From Polyangium jinanense (GTDB lineage: Bacteria > Myxococcota > Polyangia > Polyangiales > Polyangiaceae): a DNA stretch of 64,000 bases. Below, in pieces: positions 51,152 through 60,197 of the stretch. The notes under the pieces were generated by a model. It had not been told where the DNA came from. It worked only from the letters and a program-made list of their open reading frames with translations, and did no database searches. The first letter of the stretch is position 1, and each line of letters begins with the position of its first letter. Made by a program: the position numbers and the translations under genes. The DNA lies in assembly GCF_028435365.1 (NCBI RefSeq), contig NZ_JAGTJJ010000001.1:1054001-1118000 (forward strand), written 5' to 3'.

Positions 51152-51165
51152 GAAGGAGCCGGGCG

Positions 51166-51528
51166 ATGCCTCCTGCCGCGCGCATCACGGATCGACACAA
51201 CTGCGGGATTCATCCGCCGAACGTCATCGTGGAAGGCGAGGGCACGGTCATCGTCGGCTTTCAGCCCCAGGCGCGCGTCGGCGACGCCGAGGCCTGCGGC
51301 GCGGCCATTTCGGCCGGCGAGCCCACCGTCATCATCGGTGGAAAGGACGCCGCGCGAAAAGGCGACCCCACGAACCACGGCGGCACGATCGCGTCGGGCT
51401 GCCCAACCGTGATCATCGGCTCCAATCCGATGGCAGTCCTCCAGACGGACAAACCTTTCTGCGAGGACTGCGCCAAGAAGGCCGCCGAGCGTGCGGCGCG
51501 GCAGAAGGCCGGGAGGGACGGGTCGTGA
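51166..51528 (+). CDS. PAAR-family spike-tip protein, module 1
   Basis: This 120-aa protein is a PAAR/DUF4150-like tip: MPPAARITDRHNCGIHPPNV, then GTVIVGFQPQARVGDAEACG and GDPTNHGGTIASGCPTVIIG. PAAR proteins cap the VgrG needle and can carry effectors. This one ends in a short Cys/Lys-rich tail (FCEDCAKKAAERAARQKAG) without an effector domain. The Shine-Dalgarno GGAAGGAG precedes the ATG. The TGA overlaps the GTG of the adaptor gene. The product differs from the module 2 copy by one residue (CAKK versus CARK). Confidence 0.85.
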   Translation: MPPAARITDRHNCGIHPPNVIVEGEGTVIVGFQPQARVGDAEACGAAISAGEPTVIIGGKDAARKGDPTNHGGTIASGCPTVIIGSNPMAVLQTDKPFCEDCAKKAAERAARQKAGRDGS

Positions 51529-52382
51529 CGGAGCCTCGGCTCATCGTCGAGGTGCGTTATGGCAAGCTCGCCGGCACGAAGACCGTGATCGATTCCGGTC
51601 GCGGCTTGCGCGTGGGCCGGACCGACCTCGCCGACCTCGTCATCGCGCACGACATGCAGATGTCGGGCACGCATTTCGAGCTGCAATGGGACGGCGCGCG
51701 CTGCGCCTTGCGGGACCTCCACAGCCAGAGCGGCACACGCCTCGGCGGGCAGGCCGTCGAGCAAGGCGAGGTCCCGCACGGCGGCTGGATTCAAGCGGGC
51801 GAGACCGATTTCATGGTCTACGTCGAGGGCAAGACGAATCCGCCGGTAGACTTCCTCGAAGAGGACGAGCTCGCGCGGGAACAGGCGCGTGTCCTCGCGG
51901 CCGAACAGGCGCTCTTCTCCCTGCGCTCGCTCGCCGGGGACAAGCCTCTTTATGCCGTCCTCGACATGGCCCGGGATCGACGCATCCTCGCCCTCGTCCG
52001 CGAGCACGTCGAGCTGCACCGCTCGCTTTACGACGGTCCGCAGGGCGAGACGTTCGAGGACGTCGCGCCGTACCTCGTGGGCCCGATGCGCCGCGACTCC
52101 GCGTTGCTCGATCGCCTCGTGCGCGAGGGCTTCGGCAAGCGCTGGGGCATCTATTGCACGAGCGACGAGAAGTTCGTCGAGGTGCGCCGCCATTTCCGGC
52201 GCTTCTTGATGGTCGAGCTCGACGAAACCGGGGAGCAGGTCTATTTCCGTTTCTACGACCCCGGGGTCGCGCGGGTCTTCTGGCCGACGTGCAATGCCGC
52301 GCAACGAACCGAGCTTTACGGCACGCTCGGGGACATCTTCGTCGAGGGCAAGGACCTCTCGCTCCTCCGCCTGCCGCGCTGA
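51525..52382 (+). CDS. FHA-DUF4123 fusion adaptor, module 1
   Basis: This 285-aa protein starts at GTG 51525 (GTGA overlap with PAAR). Residues about 1-105 look like an FHA domain: LRVGRTDLADLVIAHD, MSGTHFEL and LHSQSGTRLGG, with the canonical SRxH changed to SGTH and the NG turn altered. Residues about 140-280 match DUF4123 (LYAVLDMARDRRILALVREH, then YDGPQGETFEDVAPYLVGPM and VYFRFYDPGVARVFWPTC). DUF4123 proteins load effectors on VgrG in T6SS. An FHA domain fused to this adaptor is unusual and suggests a phospho-dependent or protein-binding input. No signal peptide. Confidence 0.75.
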   Translation: MTEPRLIVEVRYGKLAGTKTVIDSGRGLRVGRTDLADLVIAHDMQMSGTHFELQWDGARCALRDLHSQSGTRLGGQAVEQGEVPHGGWIQAGETDFMVYVEGKTNPPVDFLEEDELAREQARVLAAEQALFSLRSLAGDKPLYAVLDMARDRRILALVREHVELHRSLYDGPQGETFEDVAPYLVGPMRRDSALLDRLVREGFGKRWGIYCTSDEKFVEVRRHFRRFLMVELDETGEQVYFRFYDPGVARVFWPTCNAAQRTELYGTLGDIFVEGKDLSLLRLPR

Positions 52383-52400
52383 CGCACTGGGAGTTTTGCG

Positions 52401-54509
52401 ATGGCCATCCTGGATTTGAAGGTCGCCGGAGAACACGAGCTCTTCGTCCGTCATTTCTCCATGGATGAGGGCGTCTCCGAGCTCTTCACGGTCACGCTCC
52501 TCGTCCGCTCGCGCGACCATAGCCTCGACTTCTCCTCCATTGTCGGAAAGCCCGCCACCTTCCGCTTGCAAGCTGGCTACGAGCACGTCGCGGGCGGCGG
52601 CACGCGCGCGCTCGCGGGCATCGTCTCCTATGCGGAGCAGGTCGAAGCTTTGCAGGAGGTCAGCGCCGAGGATGGACTCTCGACCTACGTCCTCTGCATC
52701 GTCCCCGACCTCTGGCTTTTGACCCAGCGCCGCGGCAATCGCATCTTCCAGCACCTCTCGATCCCGGACATCGTCAAGCGTGTCCTCGGCGAATTCGGAA
52801 TCAGCGGCGAGTGGCGCATCGACGGCGGCGCGTATCCCAAGCTCGAGTTCAAGGTCCAGTACGCCGAGACCGATTACGACTTCGTCTCGCGCCTCCTGGA
52901 AGAGGCCGGCGTCGCGTTCGTCTTCGAGGACGGCGGCCGGCTCGTCTTCAGCGACGCGCTCGAAGCGGGCCCGAAGCGCAAAGGCCCGCCCATTCCGTAC
53001 GTCGACAACCCGAGCGTCGCCGCCGAAAAAGAATACGTCAAGAACGTCGGCATCGGCCGCGTCGTGCGTCCCGGCGCCGTCGCGTATCGTGATTACGACC
53101 CGCGCCACCCCGAGCTCGAGCTCACCGCGCTCGCCGCGCCGCACACCGGCGTGGAAAAACCCCTCGAGCAGTACCATTACGATGCCGGCTCCTTCCTCGT
53201 CGAGACGGGCAAGGCCGGCTTCACGCCCGTCGCCGACGACAAGGGGTTTGCCCGGCACGATCATACGTACGGCTACGGCCTCGCCCGCCACACGCTCGAA
53301 GCCGCGCGCGCCGATCACCGCGACGTCACCCTCGAAGGCAACACGCTCGACCTCTCGCCCGGCGTCGTCTTCTCGATCGCGCGCCACCCGCACCCGGAGC
53401 TCTCCGAGGGCCGCTCGCTCGTCGTCGTCGAGAGCAAGCTCTCCGGCTCCGACACAGGCGAGTTCGAGATGAGCGCGCGCGCCTTCTTCACCGATTACAA
53501 ATACCGCCCGCCGAAGAAGACCCCGAAGCCGCTCCTCCACGGCGTGCAGAGCGCGACCGTCGTCGGCCCCGCGGGCCAGGAGATCCACACCGACGAATAC
53601 GGCCGCGTCCGCGTCCAGTTCCCCTGGGATCGCGAGGGCAAACGCGACGACGACAGCTCTTGCTGGATCCACGTGAACCAGGGCTGGGGCGGGCTCGGGT
53701 ATGGAATGCTGAACCTCCCGCGCGTCGGCCAGGAGGTGCTCGTCGTCTTCCTCGAAGGCGACCCCGATCAGCCCGAGGTGGTCGGCCGCGTCTTCAATGC
53801 CATCCAGCAGGTCCCGTACAAGCTGCCGCAGCACAAGACGCGCAGCACGTGGAAGAGCGACACCTCGCTCGGCGGCGGCGGCTTCAACGAGATCATGTTC
53901 GAGGACCTCGCCGAGAAGGAGCTCGTCTGGCAACAGGCGCAAAAAGACCGCCGGCGCAAGGTCGAAAACGACGAGTTCTCCACGATCGTTCACGACCGGA
54001 CGAAGCTCGTGAAGAACGACGAGAACGAGCGTATCGAGGGCAACCAAAAGCTTTGGGTCGGTAAGAATCTCGATGCGGTCACGAAAACGAACAAGCACGA
54101 ATGGATCGAGAAAAACGCTCACCTCGTGGTGAAAGGCAGCCGACGTGAGGAAGTCACAGGCAAGCATTCACTGACGGTGAAAAAAGACCTCCAGGAGAAG
54201 GTCAATGGAAGCCTTGCGCTGCGCGCGGGGAGCGACGTGCACCACGTGGCCGGCGAAAACTGGGTCGGCGAGGGTGGCGGCGACGCGACCGTGAAGGGGC
54301 CCGGCGGCTTCCTCCGTATTGACGGGGGCGGCATTACCATTTCGGGCACGATGGTGTGGATCAACGAGCGCGGATCCCCCGGCAAGGGCCGCGGCGCGAA
54401 GGCCGAGGCGCCCGCGTTCGGCGAGCAGACGGGCCCCAAGCTCGACGAGGGCCTCGGCGAAGGGTCCGGCCAGCTCGGCGACGAAGAAGAGGCGAGCTGC
54501 CAGCATTGA
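52401..54509 (+). CDS. vgrG: VgrG spike protein, type B, module 1
   Basis: This 702-aa VgrG, MAILDLKVAGEHELFVRHFS, belongs to a second subtype, more like the module 2 partner (58 kb) than the type A VgrGs. The OB-fold is near residue 390 (GQEIHTDEYGRVRVQFPWDR), followed by needle repeats (GFNEIMFEDLAEKELVWQQA). The C-terminal tail is acidic (GEGSGQLGDEEEASCQH) with no toxin domain. It starts 18 bp after the adaptor. The two VgrG subtypes and PAAR made by one operon could form mixed trimers, which is inference. Confidence 0.9.
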   Translation: MAILDLKVAGEHELFVRHFSMDEGVSELFTVTLLVRSRDHSLDFSSIVGKPATFRLQAGYEHVAGGGTRALAGIVSYAEQVEALQEVSAEDGLSTYVLCIVPDLWLLTQRRGNRIFQHLSIPDIVKRVLGEFGISGEWRIDGGAYPKLEFKVQYAETDYDFVSRLLEEAGVAFVFEDGGRLVFSDALEAGPKRKGPPIPYVDNPSVAAEKEYVKNVGIGRVVRPGAVAYRDYDPRHPELELTALAAPHTGVEKPLEQYHYDAGSFLVETGKAGFTPVADDKGFARHDHTYGYGLARHTLEAARADHRDVTLEGNTLDLSPGVVFSIARHPHPELSEGRSLVVVESKLSGSDTGEFEMSARAFFTDYKYRPPKKTPKPLLHGVQSATVVGPAGQEIHTDEYGRVRVQFPWDREGKRDDDSSCWIHVNQGWGGLGYGMLNLPRVGQEVLVVFLEGDPDQPEVVGRVFNAIQQVPYKLPQHKTRSTWKSDTSLGGGGFNEIMFEDLAEKELVWQQAQKDRRRKVENDEFSTIVHDRTKLVKNDENERIEGNQKLWVGKNLDAVTKTNKHEWIEKNAHLVVKGSRREEVTGKHSLTVKKDLQEKVNGSLALRAGSDVHHVAGENWVGEGGGDATVKGPGGFLRIDGGGITISGTMVWINERGSPGKGRGAKAEAPAFGEQTGPKLDEGLGEGSGQLGDEEEASCQH

Positions 54510-54543
54510 CGCAGAGCGACACGTTTTTGCGCCCATTTTGATC

Positions 54544-54573
54544 TTGAGCCCGACCGCGAAGCCGGTTTAGGGT
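54544..54573 (+). promoter_or_regulatory. Predicted promoter of vgrG module 2
   Basis: TTGAGC (54544-54549), an 18-bp spacer and TAGGGT (54568-54573) match the layout upstream of module 1. Here the leader before the ATG at 54644 is longer, about 64 nt. Conservation of the layout in both copies supports a real promoter. Confidence 0.4.
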
Positions 54574-54643
54574 GCCGGTGCCAAAATTCGGACAGTACGC
54601 GCATTGGTCCTGGCGGTCACGTCACGTCGAGGAGGCGGCTTCC

Positions 54644-56728
54644 ATGCCGATCTTGGAGCTATCGTTCGCTAGTGGTGAGACGTCGTTGTCGGTGCGCCAC
54701 TTCTCGGTGCAAGAGAGCGTCTCGAGCTTGTTCAGCGTGAACGTGATGGCGCGTTCGGAGAGCCCTTCGATCGATCTCGAAGCGATCGTCGGGCAGCCAG
54801 CGAGCCTCCGCGTCGTGAGCGGCTGGCAGTACGCGCGCCTCGGCGGCGCGCGGCTCTGGACGGGCGTGGTGAGCTCGATCGAGCAGGTGCACGCGGTGCA
54901 GCCGGGCGGCCAAGGCAAGGAGCTGTCGACGTATTCGCTCCGCATCGTGCCGACCTTGTGGCTGCTCACGCAGCGGCGCGGGTATCGCATCTACCAGCAC
55001 CTCTCGATCCCCGACATCGTCGATCGTCTGCTCGGCGAGTGGAACGTCGAGTCGAAGTGGGAGATCGATCGGGGCCGCTACCCGAAGCTCGAGTACAAGG
55101 TGCAGTACGGCGAGACCGATTTCGCCTTCGTGAGCCGCCTGCTCGAAGAGGCGGGCATCTCGTACACGTTCCCGGACGACGACGCGAAGGGCTCGAAGCT
55201 CACGCTGAGTGATCGCCTCGAAGCGAACCCCGCGCGGCCCGGCGGCGCCCTGCCCTACGTGGACAACCCGAACCGCGAGTCCGAGAAGGAGTACCTCTCG
55301 AAGGTCCGCCTCACGCACCTCGTCCGGCCGGGCGCGCACACGATTCGCGACTACGATTTCCGCAATCCGATGTTCGCGCTCTTCGGCGAGTCGCCGAAGG
55401 CCGAGGGCCCCGAGGCCAAGTACGAGCAGTATCATTATCAGCCGGGCGCCACGCTCGTCGAGAACGGCAAGGGCGGCGGCGGCACGCCGACCGCGGACGA
55501 CAAGGGCACGGCGCGCTACGATCAAGGGTTCGGCAAGGACCGCGCGGACCGCATGCTCGGTGGCACGCGCGCGGACAAGCGCACGATCGCCTTCGAGACG
55601 AACACGATCGATCTCTGGCCGGGGCAAATCTTCTCCGTCGACAAACACCCGCACGCCGAGCTCGGCGACGACAAACGCCTGCTCGTGACGGAGTTCACGG
55701 TCGAGGGCACGCCAGGCGAGGAGTGGAGCATGTCGGGGCAAGCCGTGTTCACGGACGCGCCCTACAGGCCGCAGCAGAAGACGTCGAAGCCGAAGGTCGA
55801 GGGCGTGCAGAGCGCGGTCGTGGTGGGTCCATCCGGCCAGGAGATCCACACCGACGAGTTCGGCCGTGTGCGCGTGCAGTTCCCCTGGGATCGCGAGGGG
55901 AAAAACGACGACAATAGCTCCTGCTGGATCCGCGTGAGCCAGGGCTGGGCGGGCACGGGGTACGGCATGATCGTGATCCCGCGCATCGGGCACGAGGTGA
56001 TGGTCGGCTTCCTCGACGGCGATCCGGATCAGCCGATCATCGTGGGCCGCGTCTACAACGCGAAGCAGGCCGTACCGTACAAGCTGCCGGACAACAAGAC
56101 GCGCTCGACGTGGAAGAGCGATACGTCGCTCGGCGGCAACGGCTTCAACGAGATCATGTTCGAGGATCTCAAGGGCCAGGAGCTCGTCTGGGAGCAGGCG
56201 CAAAAGAACCGGCGCAGGCTGGTCAAGAACGACGAGACGATCACGATCGGCCACGATCGGCAGAAGCTCGTCTCGAACGACGAGCAGGACAAGACGATCG
56301 GCTTCGTCAAGGTGTTCGTCGGCAAGGACCAGGACATCGTCATCAAGCAGGACAAACGCGAGCGCGTCGAGGGCAACAGCCACCTGCACGTGCAGGGCAA
56401 GCGCAACCAGCGCATCGAGGGCAATCAGTCGCTCGAAGTGAAGGGCGATCGGCACGAGCTCATCGGCGAGAACCACGCGCTCGCGGTGTCGAAGGAGCTC
56501 CACATCAAGGCGGGCACGGCGCTCGTGATCGAGGCCGAGGATCTCACGCTGAAGGGCCCGGGCGGGTTCATCCGCATCGACGGCAGCGGCGTCACGATCC
56601 GCGGCACGAAGGTCTACATCAACAGCGGCGGCGCGGCGGGCCAGGGCTCGGGCGCGTCGCCGGAGAAGCCGGACGAGGCGATCGAGGCGGTCGTCGACGA
56701 CGTGAGCAAGACGCTCATCGCGCAATAA
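54644..56728 (+). CDS. vgrG: VgrG spike protein, type A, module 2
   Basis: This 694-aa protein is collinear with the VgrG at 49067, with the same length and start (MPILELSFASGETSLSVRHF) after GGAGGCGGCTTCC. The OB-fold and needle match throughout (GQEIHTDEFGRVRVQFPWDR, then GFNEIMFEDLKGQELVWEQA). The main differences lie in the surface loops of the gp27-like part and in the needle. No toxin extension is present. The gene follows the first module with only 134 bp between them. Confidence 0.9.
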   Translation: MPILELSFASGETSLSVRHFSVQESVSSLFSVNVMARSESPSIDLEAIVGQPASLRVVSGWQYARLGGARLWTGVVSSIEQVHAVQPGGQGKELSTYSLRIVPTLWLLTQRRGYRIYQHLSIPDIVDRLLGEWNVESKWEIDRGRYPKLEYKVQYGETDFAFVSRLLEEAGISYTFPDDDAKGSKLTLSDRLEANPARPGGALPYVDNPNRESEKEYLSKVRLTHLVRPGAHTIRDYDFRNPMFALFGESPKAEGPEAKYEQYHYQPGATLVENGKGGGGTPTADDKGTARYDQGFGKDRADRMLGGTRADKRTIAFETNTIDLWPGQIFSVDKHPHAELGDDKRLLVTEFTVEGTPGEEWSMSGQAVFTDAPYRPQQKTSKPKVEGVQSAVVVGPSGQEIHTDEFGRVRVQFPWDREGKNDDNSSCWIRVSQGWAGTGYGMIVIPRIGHEVMVGFLDGDPDQPIIVGRVYNAKQAVPYKLPDNKTRSTWKSDTSLGGNGFNEIMFEDLKGQELVWEQAQKNRRRLVKNDETITIGHDRQKLVSNDEQDKTIGFVKVFVGKDQDIVIKQDKRERVEGNSHLHVQGKRNQRIEGNQSLEVKGDRHELIGENHALAVSKELHIKAGTALVIEAEDLTLKGPGGFIRIDGSGVTIRGTKVYINSGGAAGQGSGASPEKPDEAIEAVVDDVSKTLIAQ

Positions 56729-56742
56729 AAGGAGCCACGAAG

Positions 56743-57105
56743 ATGCCTCCTGCCGCACGAATCACGGATCGCCACAACTGCGGGATTCATCCGCCGAATG
56801 TCATCGTGGAGGGCGAGGGCACGGTCATCGTCGGCTTTCAGCCCCAGGCGCGCGTCGGCGACGCCGAGGCTTGCGGCGCGGCCATTTCAGCCGGCGAGCC
56901 CACCGTCATCATCGGCGGGAAGGACGCCGCGCGAAAAGGCGACCCCACGAACCACGGCGGAACGATCGCGTCGGGGTGCCCAACCGTCATCATCGGCTCC
57001 AATCCGATGGCCGTCCTCCAGACGGACAAACCTTTCTGCGAGGACTGCGCCAGGAAGGCCGCCGAGCGCGCCGCGCGGCAGAAGGCCGGGAGGGACGGGT
57101 CGTGA
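56743..57105 (+). CDS. PAAR-family spike-tip protein, module 2
   Basis: This 120-aa PAAR protein is almost identical to the module 1 copy, including at third-codon positions. That is far closer than the flanking VgrG and adaptor genes, which suggests recent gene conversion. It starts MPPAARITDRHNCGIHPPNV and ends in the same Cys/Lys-rich tail. Its TGA overlaps the GTG of the adaptor gene. It should cap the VgrG trimer made from the neighbouring genes. Confidence 0.85.
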   Translation: MPPAARITDRHNCGIHPPNVIVEGEGTVIVGFQPQARVGDAEACGAAISAGEPTVIIGGKDAARKGDPTNHGGTIASGCPTVIIGSNPMAVLQTDKPFCEDCARKAAERAARQKAGRDGS

Positions 57106-57962
57106 CGGAGCCTCGGCTCATCGTCGAGGTGCGTTATGGCAAGCTCGCCGGCACGAAAAAGGCCGTCGAGGCGGGTCACGCGCTGAAGGTCGGCCGCACC
57201 GAGCTCGCGGACCTCGTCATCGCGCACGACGGGCAGATGTCGGGCACGCATTTCGAGCTGCAATGGGACGGCGCGTCGTGCCTCTTGCGTGACCTCAGCA
57301 GCCAGGGCGGGACGCGCCTCGGCGGCCAGGCCACCACGCAGGGCGAAGTCCCGCACGGCGGCTGGATTCAGGCGGGCGAGACCGATTTCCTGGTGTACGT
57401 CGAGGGCAAGACGAAGCCGCCGCGGCGAAAGCTCGAACGTTCACCCGAGGACGAAGAAGCGCGCATCGAGGCGGCGGCGCGTGCGTGCGAGCGTTTGCGC
57501 GCGGAGGCGGCGAAGGCGCCGCTTTATGCCGTCGTCGACGGCGCGCGTGACCGCCGGATCCTCGAAGTGCTGCGCGAGGGTGTCGAGCCGCATCAATCGC
57601 TCTACGACGGCCTGCAGGGTGAGACGCTCGAAGACGTCGCGCCGTATCTCGTGGGCCCGTTCCGCAAGGACTCGGCGCTGCTCGACCGTCTCCTCGCCGA
57701 GGGTTTCGGCAACCGCTGGGGCATCTTCTGCACGAGCTACGACAAGTTCGTGGAGGTGCGGCGGCACTGGCGGCGCTTCTTGATGGTGACCCTCGAATCG
57801 ACGAACGAGAAGGTCTACTTCCGTTTCTACGATCCGGGCGTGTTCCGCGTCTTCTGGCCGACCTGCAGCCCCGCGCAACGCCAGGAGTTCTCGGCCGGCA
57901 TGGAGGAAATCTTCGTCGAGGAAGAGGACCTCTCGATCTCGGCGCTCGTAAGGCCTCACTGA
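57102..57962 (+). CDS. FHA-DUF4123 fusion adaptor, module 2
   Basis: This 286-aa protein has the same FHA (LKVGRTELADLVIAHD, MSGTHFEL) plus DUF4123 layout as the module 1 copy (YAVVDGARDRRILEVLREG, then YFRFYDPGVFRVFWPTC). The first 20 residues are encoded by nearly identical DNA in both copies, but the linker and DUF4123 have diverged. That would fit adaptors specialising for different cargo. GTGA overlap with PAAR implies translational coupling. Confidence 0.75.
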   Translation: MTEPRLIVEVRYGKLAGTKKAVEAGHALKVGRTELADLVIAHDGQMSGTHFELQWDGASCLLRDLSSQGGTRLGGQATTQGEVPHGGWIQAGETDFLVYVEGKTKPPRRKLERSPEDEEARIEAAARACERLRAEAAKAPLYAVVDGARDRRILEVLREGVEPHQSLYDGLQGETLEDVAPYLVGPFRKDSALLDRLLAEGFGNRWGIFCTSYDKFVEVRRHWRRFLMVTLESTNEKVYFRFYDPGVFRVFWPTCSPAQRQEFSAGMEEIFVEEEDLSISALVRPH

Positions 57963-57977
57963 TTCGGAGTCAATGCC

Positions 57978-60113
57978 GTGGCAAACCTCGAGCTCTCCCT
58001 CGCCTCCGGTCAACGCGACCTCTACGTGCGGCGTTTTTCCGTCCGGGAAGCCGTCTCGAACCTCTTTTCGATTCACCTCCTCGTCCGCTCGCCGGACCAT
58101 AGCCTCGACCTCGGGGCCGTGGTCGGGTATCCCGCGGGCTTCCGCCTGCACGCCGGGTATGCCCACGTGCAGAGCGGCGCCCAGCGCACGTGGACGGGCA
58201 TCGTGTCCCGCGCCGAGCAGGCGCACGCGCTGCAAGAGGTCTCCGCCGAGGACGGGCTCTCGACGTACCACATCCACATCGTGCCGGAGCTCTGGCTGCT
58301 CACGCATCGCCAGAACAATCGCATCTACCAGCAGGTCTCGATTCCGGACATCCTCGATCGCCTCCTCGGCGAGTGGAACATCCGGCCGACCTGGCGCATC
58401 GAGCGCGACAAGTATCCGAAGCTCGATTACAAGGTCCAGTACCGGGAGACCGATTACGCCTTCATGTGCCGCCTCCTCGAAGAGGCGGGCATCGCGTATA
58501 CCCTGAGCGAGCACCCCGAACGTGGCACGACGCTCGTCTTCGGCGATCGCATCCAGACGAACCCGCCCCGCTCCGGCCCGCCCATTCCGTACGTCGACAA
58601 CCCGAACGAGGCGGCCGAGAAGGAGTTCATCAGCCGCGTGCGCTTCGGCCGCGAGGTTCGCCCCGGCGCGGCGACGTTCCGCGATTACGACCCGCGCAAG
58701 CCCGATCTCGCCCTCTTCGGCAAGGCCGAGCCGACGGCCGGCATCGAGGGCAAGATGGAGCAATACCATTACGACGCGGGCTCCTTCCTCGTCGAGACGG
58801 GCAAGGCCGAAGGCACGCCGAACGCCGATGATCGCGGCTTCGCGCGGCACGATGGCAAATACGGCACCGAGCTCTCGACGCGTGTCCTCGAAGCTGAGCG
58901 CACGGGCGAGCGGATGGTCTCCTTCGCGGCCAACACGTTCGACCTCGCGCCGGGCGTCATCTTCTCGATGGCGCGCCACCCGCATGCAGCACTCCCCGAG
59001 AGCCGCCAGTTCCTCGTCGTCGGCGCCTCGCTCGAAGGCACGGACACGGGCGATTTCAGCTTCTACGGCCACGCGTTCTTCGCCGAGGCGCCTTATCGTC
59101 CGGCAAGGCAGACGCCGAAGCCGCGCATCAACGGCTTGCAAAGCGCGACGGTCGTCGGGCCCTCGGGCCAGGAGATCCACGTCGACGAGTTCGGCCGCGT
59201 GCGCGTACAATTCCACTGGGATCGCGAGGGCCAGAAGAACGAGCAGAGCTCGTGCTGGATCCGCGTGAGCCAGGGCTGGGGCGGCATGGGCTATGGCATG
59301 GTCACCGTGCCCCGCATCGGCCACGAGGTGCTCATTGCGTACCTCGAGGGCGACCCGGACCACCCGATCATCGTGGGCCGTGTCTACAACGCCGCCCAGC
59401 AGGTCCCGTACAAGCTGCCGCAAGACAAGACGCGCAGCACGTGGAAGAGCGATTCCTCGCTCGGCTCGGACGGGTTCAACGAGATCATGTTCGAGGATCT
59501 CGCGCAGAAAGAGCTCGTCTGGCAGCAGGCGCAGAAGGACCGCAACCGGAACGTCAACAACGACGAGTTCGCCACGATCGTCCACGACCGGCAGAAGCTC
59601 GTGAAGAACGACGAATCCGAGCAGACGATGGGCAACCGCAAGTTCTGGGTCGGCAAGGATTACGACGAGGTCACGAAGCAAAACAAGAACGAGACGTACA
59701 ACAAAGACGTCCACCTCGTGGTGAAGGGCAGCCGGCGCGAGCGGATCGACGGCAAGCAATCCCTCACGGTGAAGAAGAGCCGCCACGAGAAGGTCGAGGG
59801 TCGCAGCGCGCTCCGGGCAGGCCAAGAGATTCACCACGTGGCCGGCGAGGAGTGGGTTGGCGAGGCGGGCGGCGCGGCCACGATCAAGGGCCCGGGCGGC
59901 TTCATCAAGCTCGACGGCGCGGGCGTCACGATCTGGGGCACGATGGTGTGGATCAACGAGCGCGGCGAGCCTGGCGACGGCAGCGGCAGCAAGCCCGAGG
60001 AGCCCTTCGATCCGCCCCCGCCCGAGGAGCAGGCCACGTCCGACGAGAGCCCGAATGATCACGCCCCGGTCGATGATCCCGCCGACGAGGACGGGACCTC
60101 GATCCCGTCATGA
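57978..60113 (+). CDS. vgrG: VgrG spike protein, type B, module 2
   Basis: This 711-aa VgrG uses GTG 57978 (MANLELSLASGQRDLYVRRF). It has the OB-fold (GQEIHVDEFGRVRVQFHWDR) and needle (GFNEIMFEDLAQKELVWQQA). The C-terminal tail is longer than in the module 1 partner and Pro/Asp/Glu-rich (ending PADEDGTSIPS), with no toxin domain. It is 15 bp downstream of the adaptor. The two amidase genes follow at 84 and 855 bp, in the same direction, so cargo delivery by this VgrG is a reasonable guess. Confidence 0.9.
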   Translation: MANLELSLASGQRDLYVRRFSVREAVSNLFSIHLLVRSPDHSLDLGAVVGYPAGFRLHAGYAHVQSGAQRTWTGIVSRAEQAHALQEVSAEDGLSTYHIHIVPELWLLTHRQNNRIYQQVSIPDILDRLLGEWNIRPTWRIERDKYPKLDYKVQYRETDYAFMCRLLEEAGIAYTLSEHPERGTTLVFGDRIQTNPPRSGPPIPYVDNPNEAAEKEFISRVRFGREVRPGAATFRDYDPRKPDLALFGKAEPTAGIEGKMEQYHYDAGSFLVETGKAEGTPNADDRGFARHDGKYGTELSTRVLEAERTGERMVSFAANTFDLAPGVIFSMARHPHAALPESRQFLVVGASLEGTDTGDFSFYGHAFFAEAPYRPARQTPKPRINGLQSATVVGPSGQEIHVDEFGRVRVQFHWDREGQKNEQSSCWIRVSQGWGGMGYGMVTVPRIGHEVLIAYLEGDPDHPIIVGRVYNAAQQVPYKLPQDKTRSTWKSDSSLGSDGFNEIMFEDLAQKELVWQQAQKDRNRNVNNDEFATIVHDRQKLVKNDESEQTMGNRKFWVGKDYDEVTKQNKNETYNKDVHLVVKGSRRERIDGKQSLTVKKSRHEKVEGRSALRAGQEIHHVAGEEWVGEAGGAATIKGPGGFIKLDGAGVTIWGTMVWINERGEPGDGSGSKPEEPFDPPPPEEQATSDESPNDHAPVDDPADEDGTSIPS

Positions 60114-60197
60114 CGTCCGTTTCAAAGAGGTTCGTCCTGGCAAGCTGGACCATCTTCCTGGAAGCCAACGAATAGCCACGATTTTTTGGGTTCCGGC

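Noticed and set aside
49067..60113. Complete type VI secretion system
   Set aside because: Only VgrG, PAAR and adaptor genes are visible. No TssB/C, ClpV, TssJ-M or Hcp was found in the window.
49067..60113. Evolved VgrG proteins with C-terminal toxin domains
   Set aside because: All four C-termini are short, acidic or low-complexity tails with no catalytic motifs.
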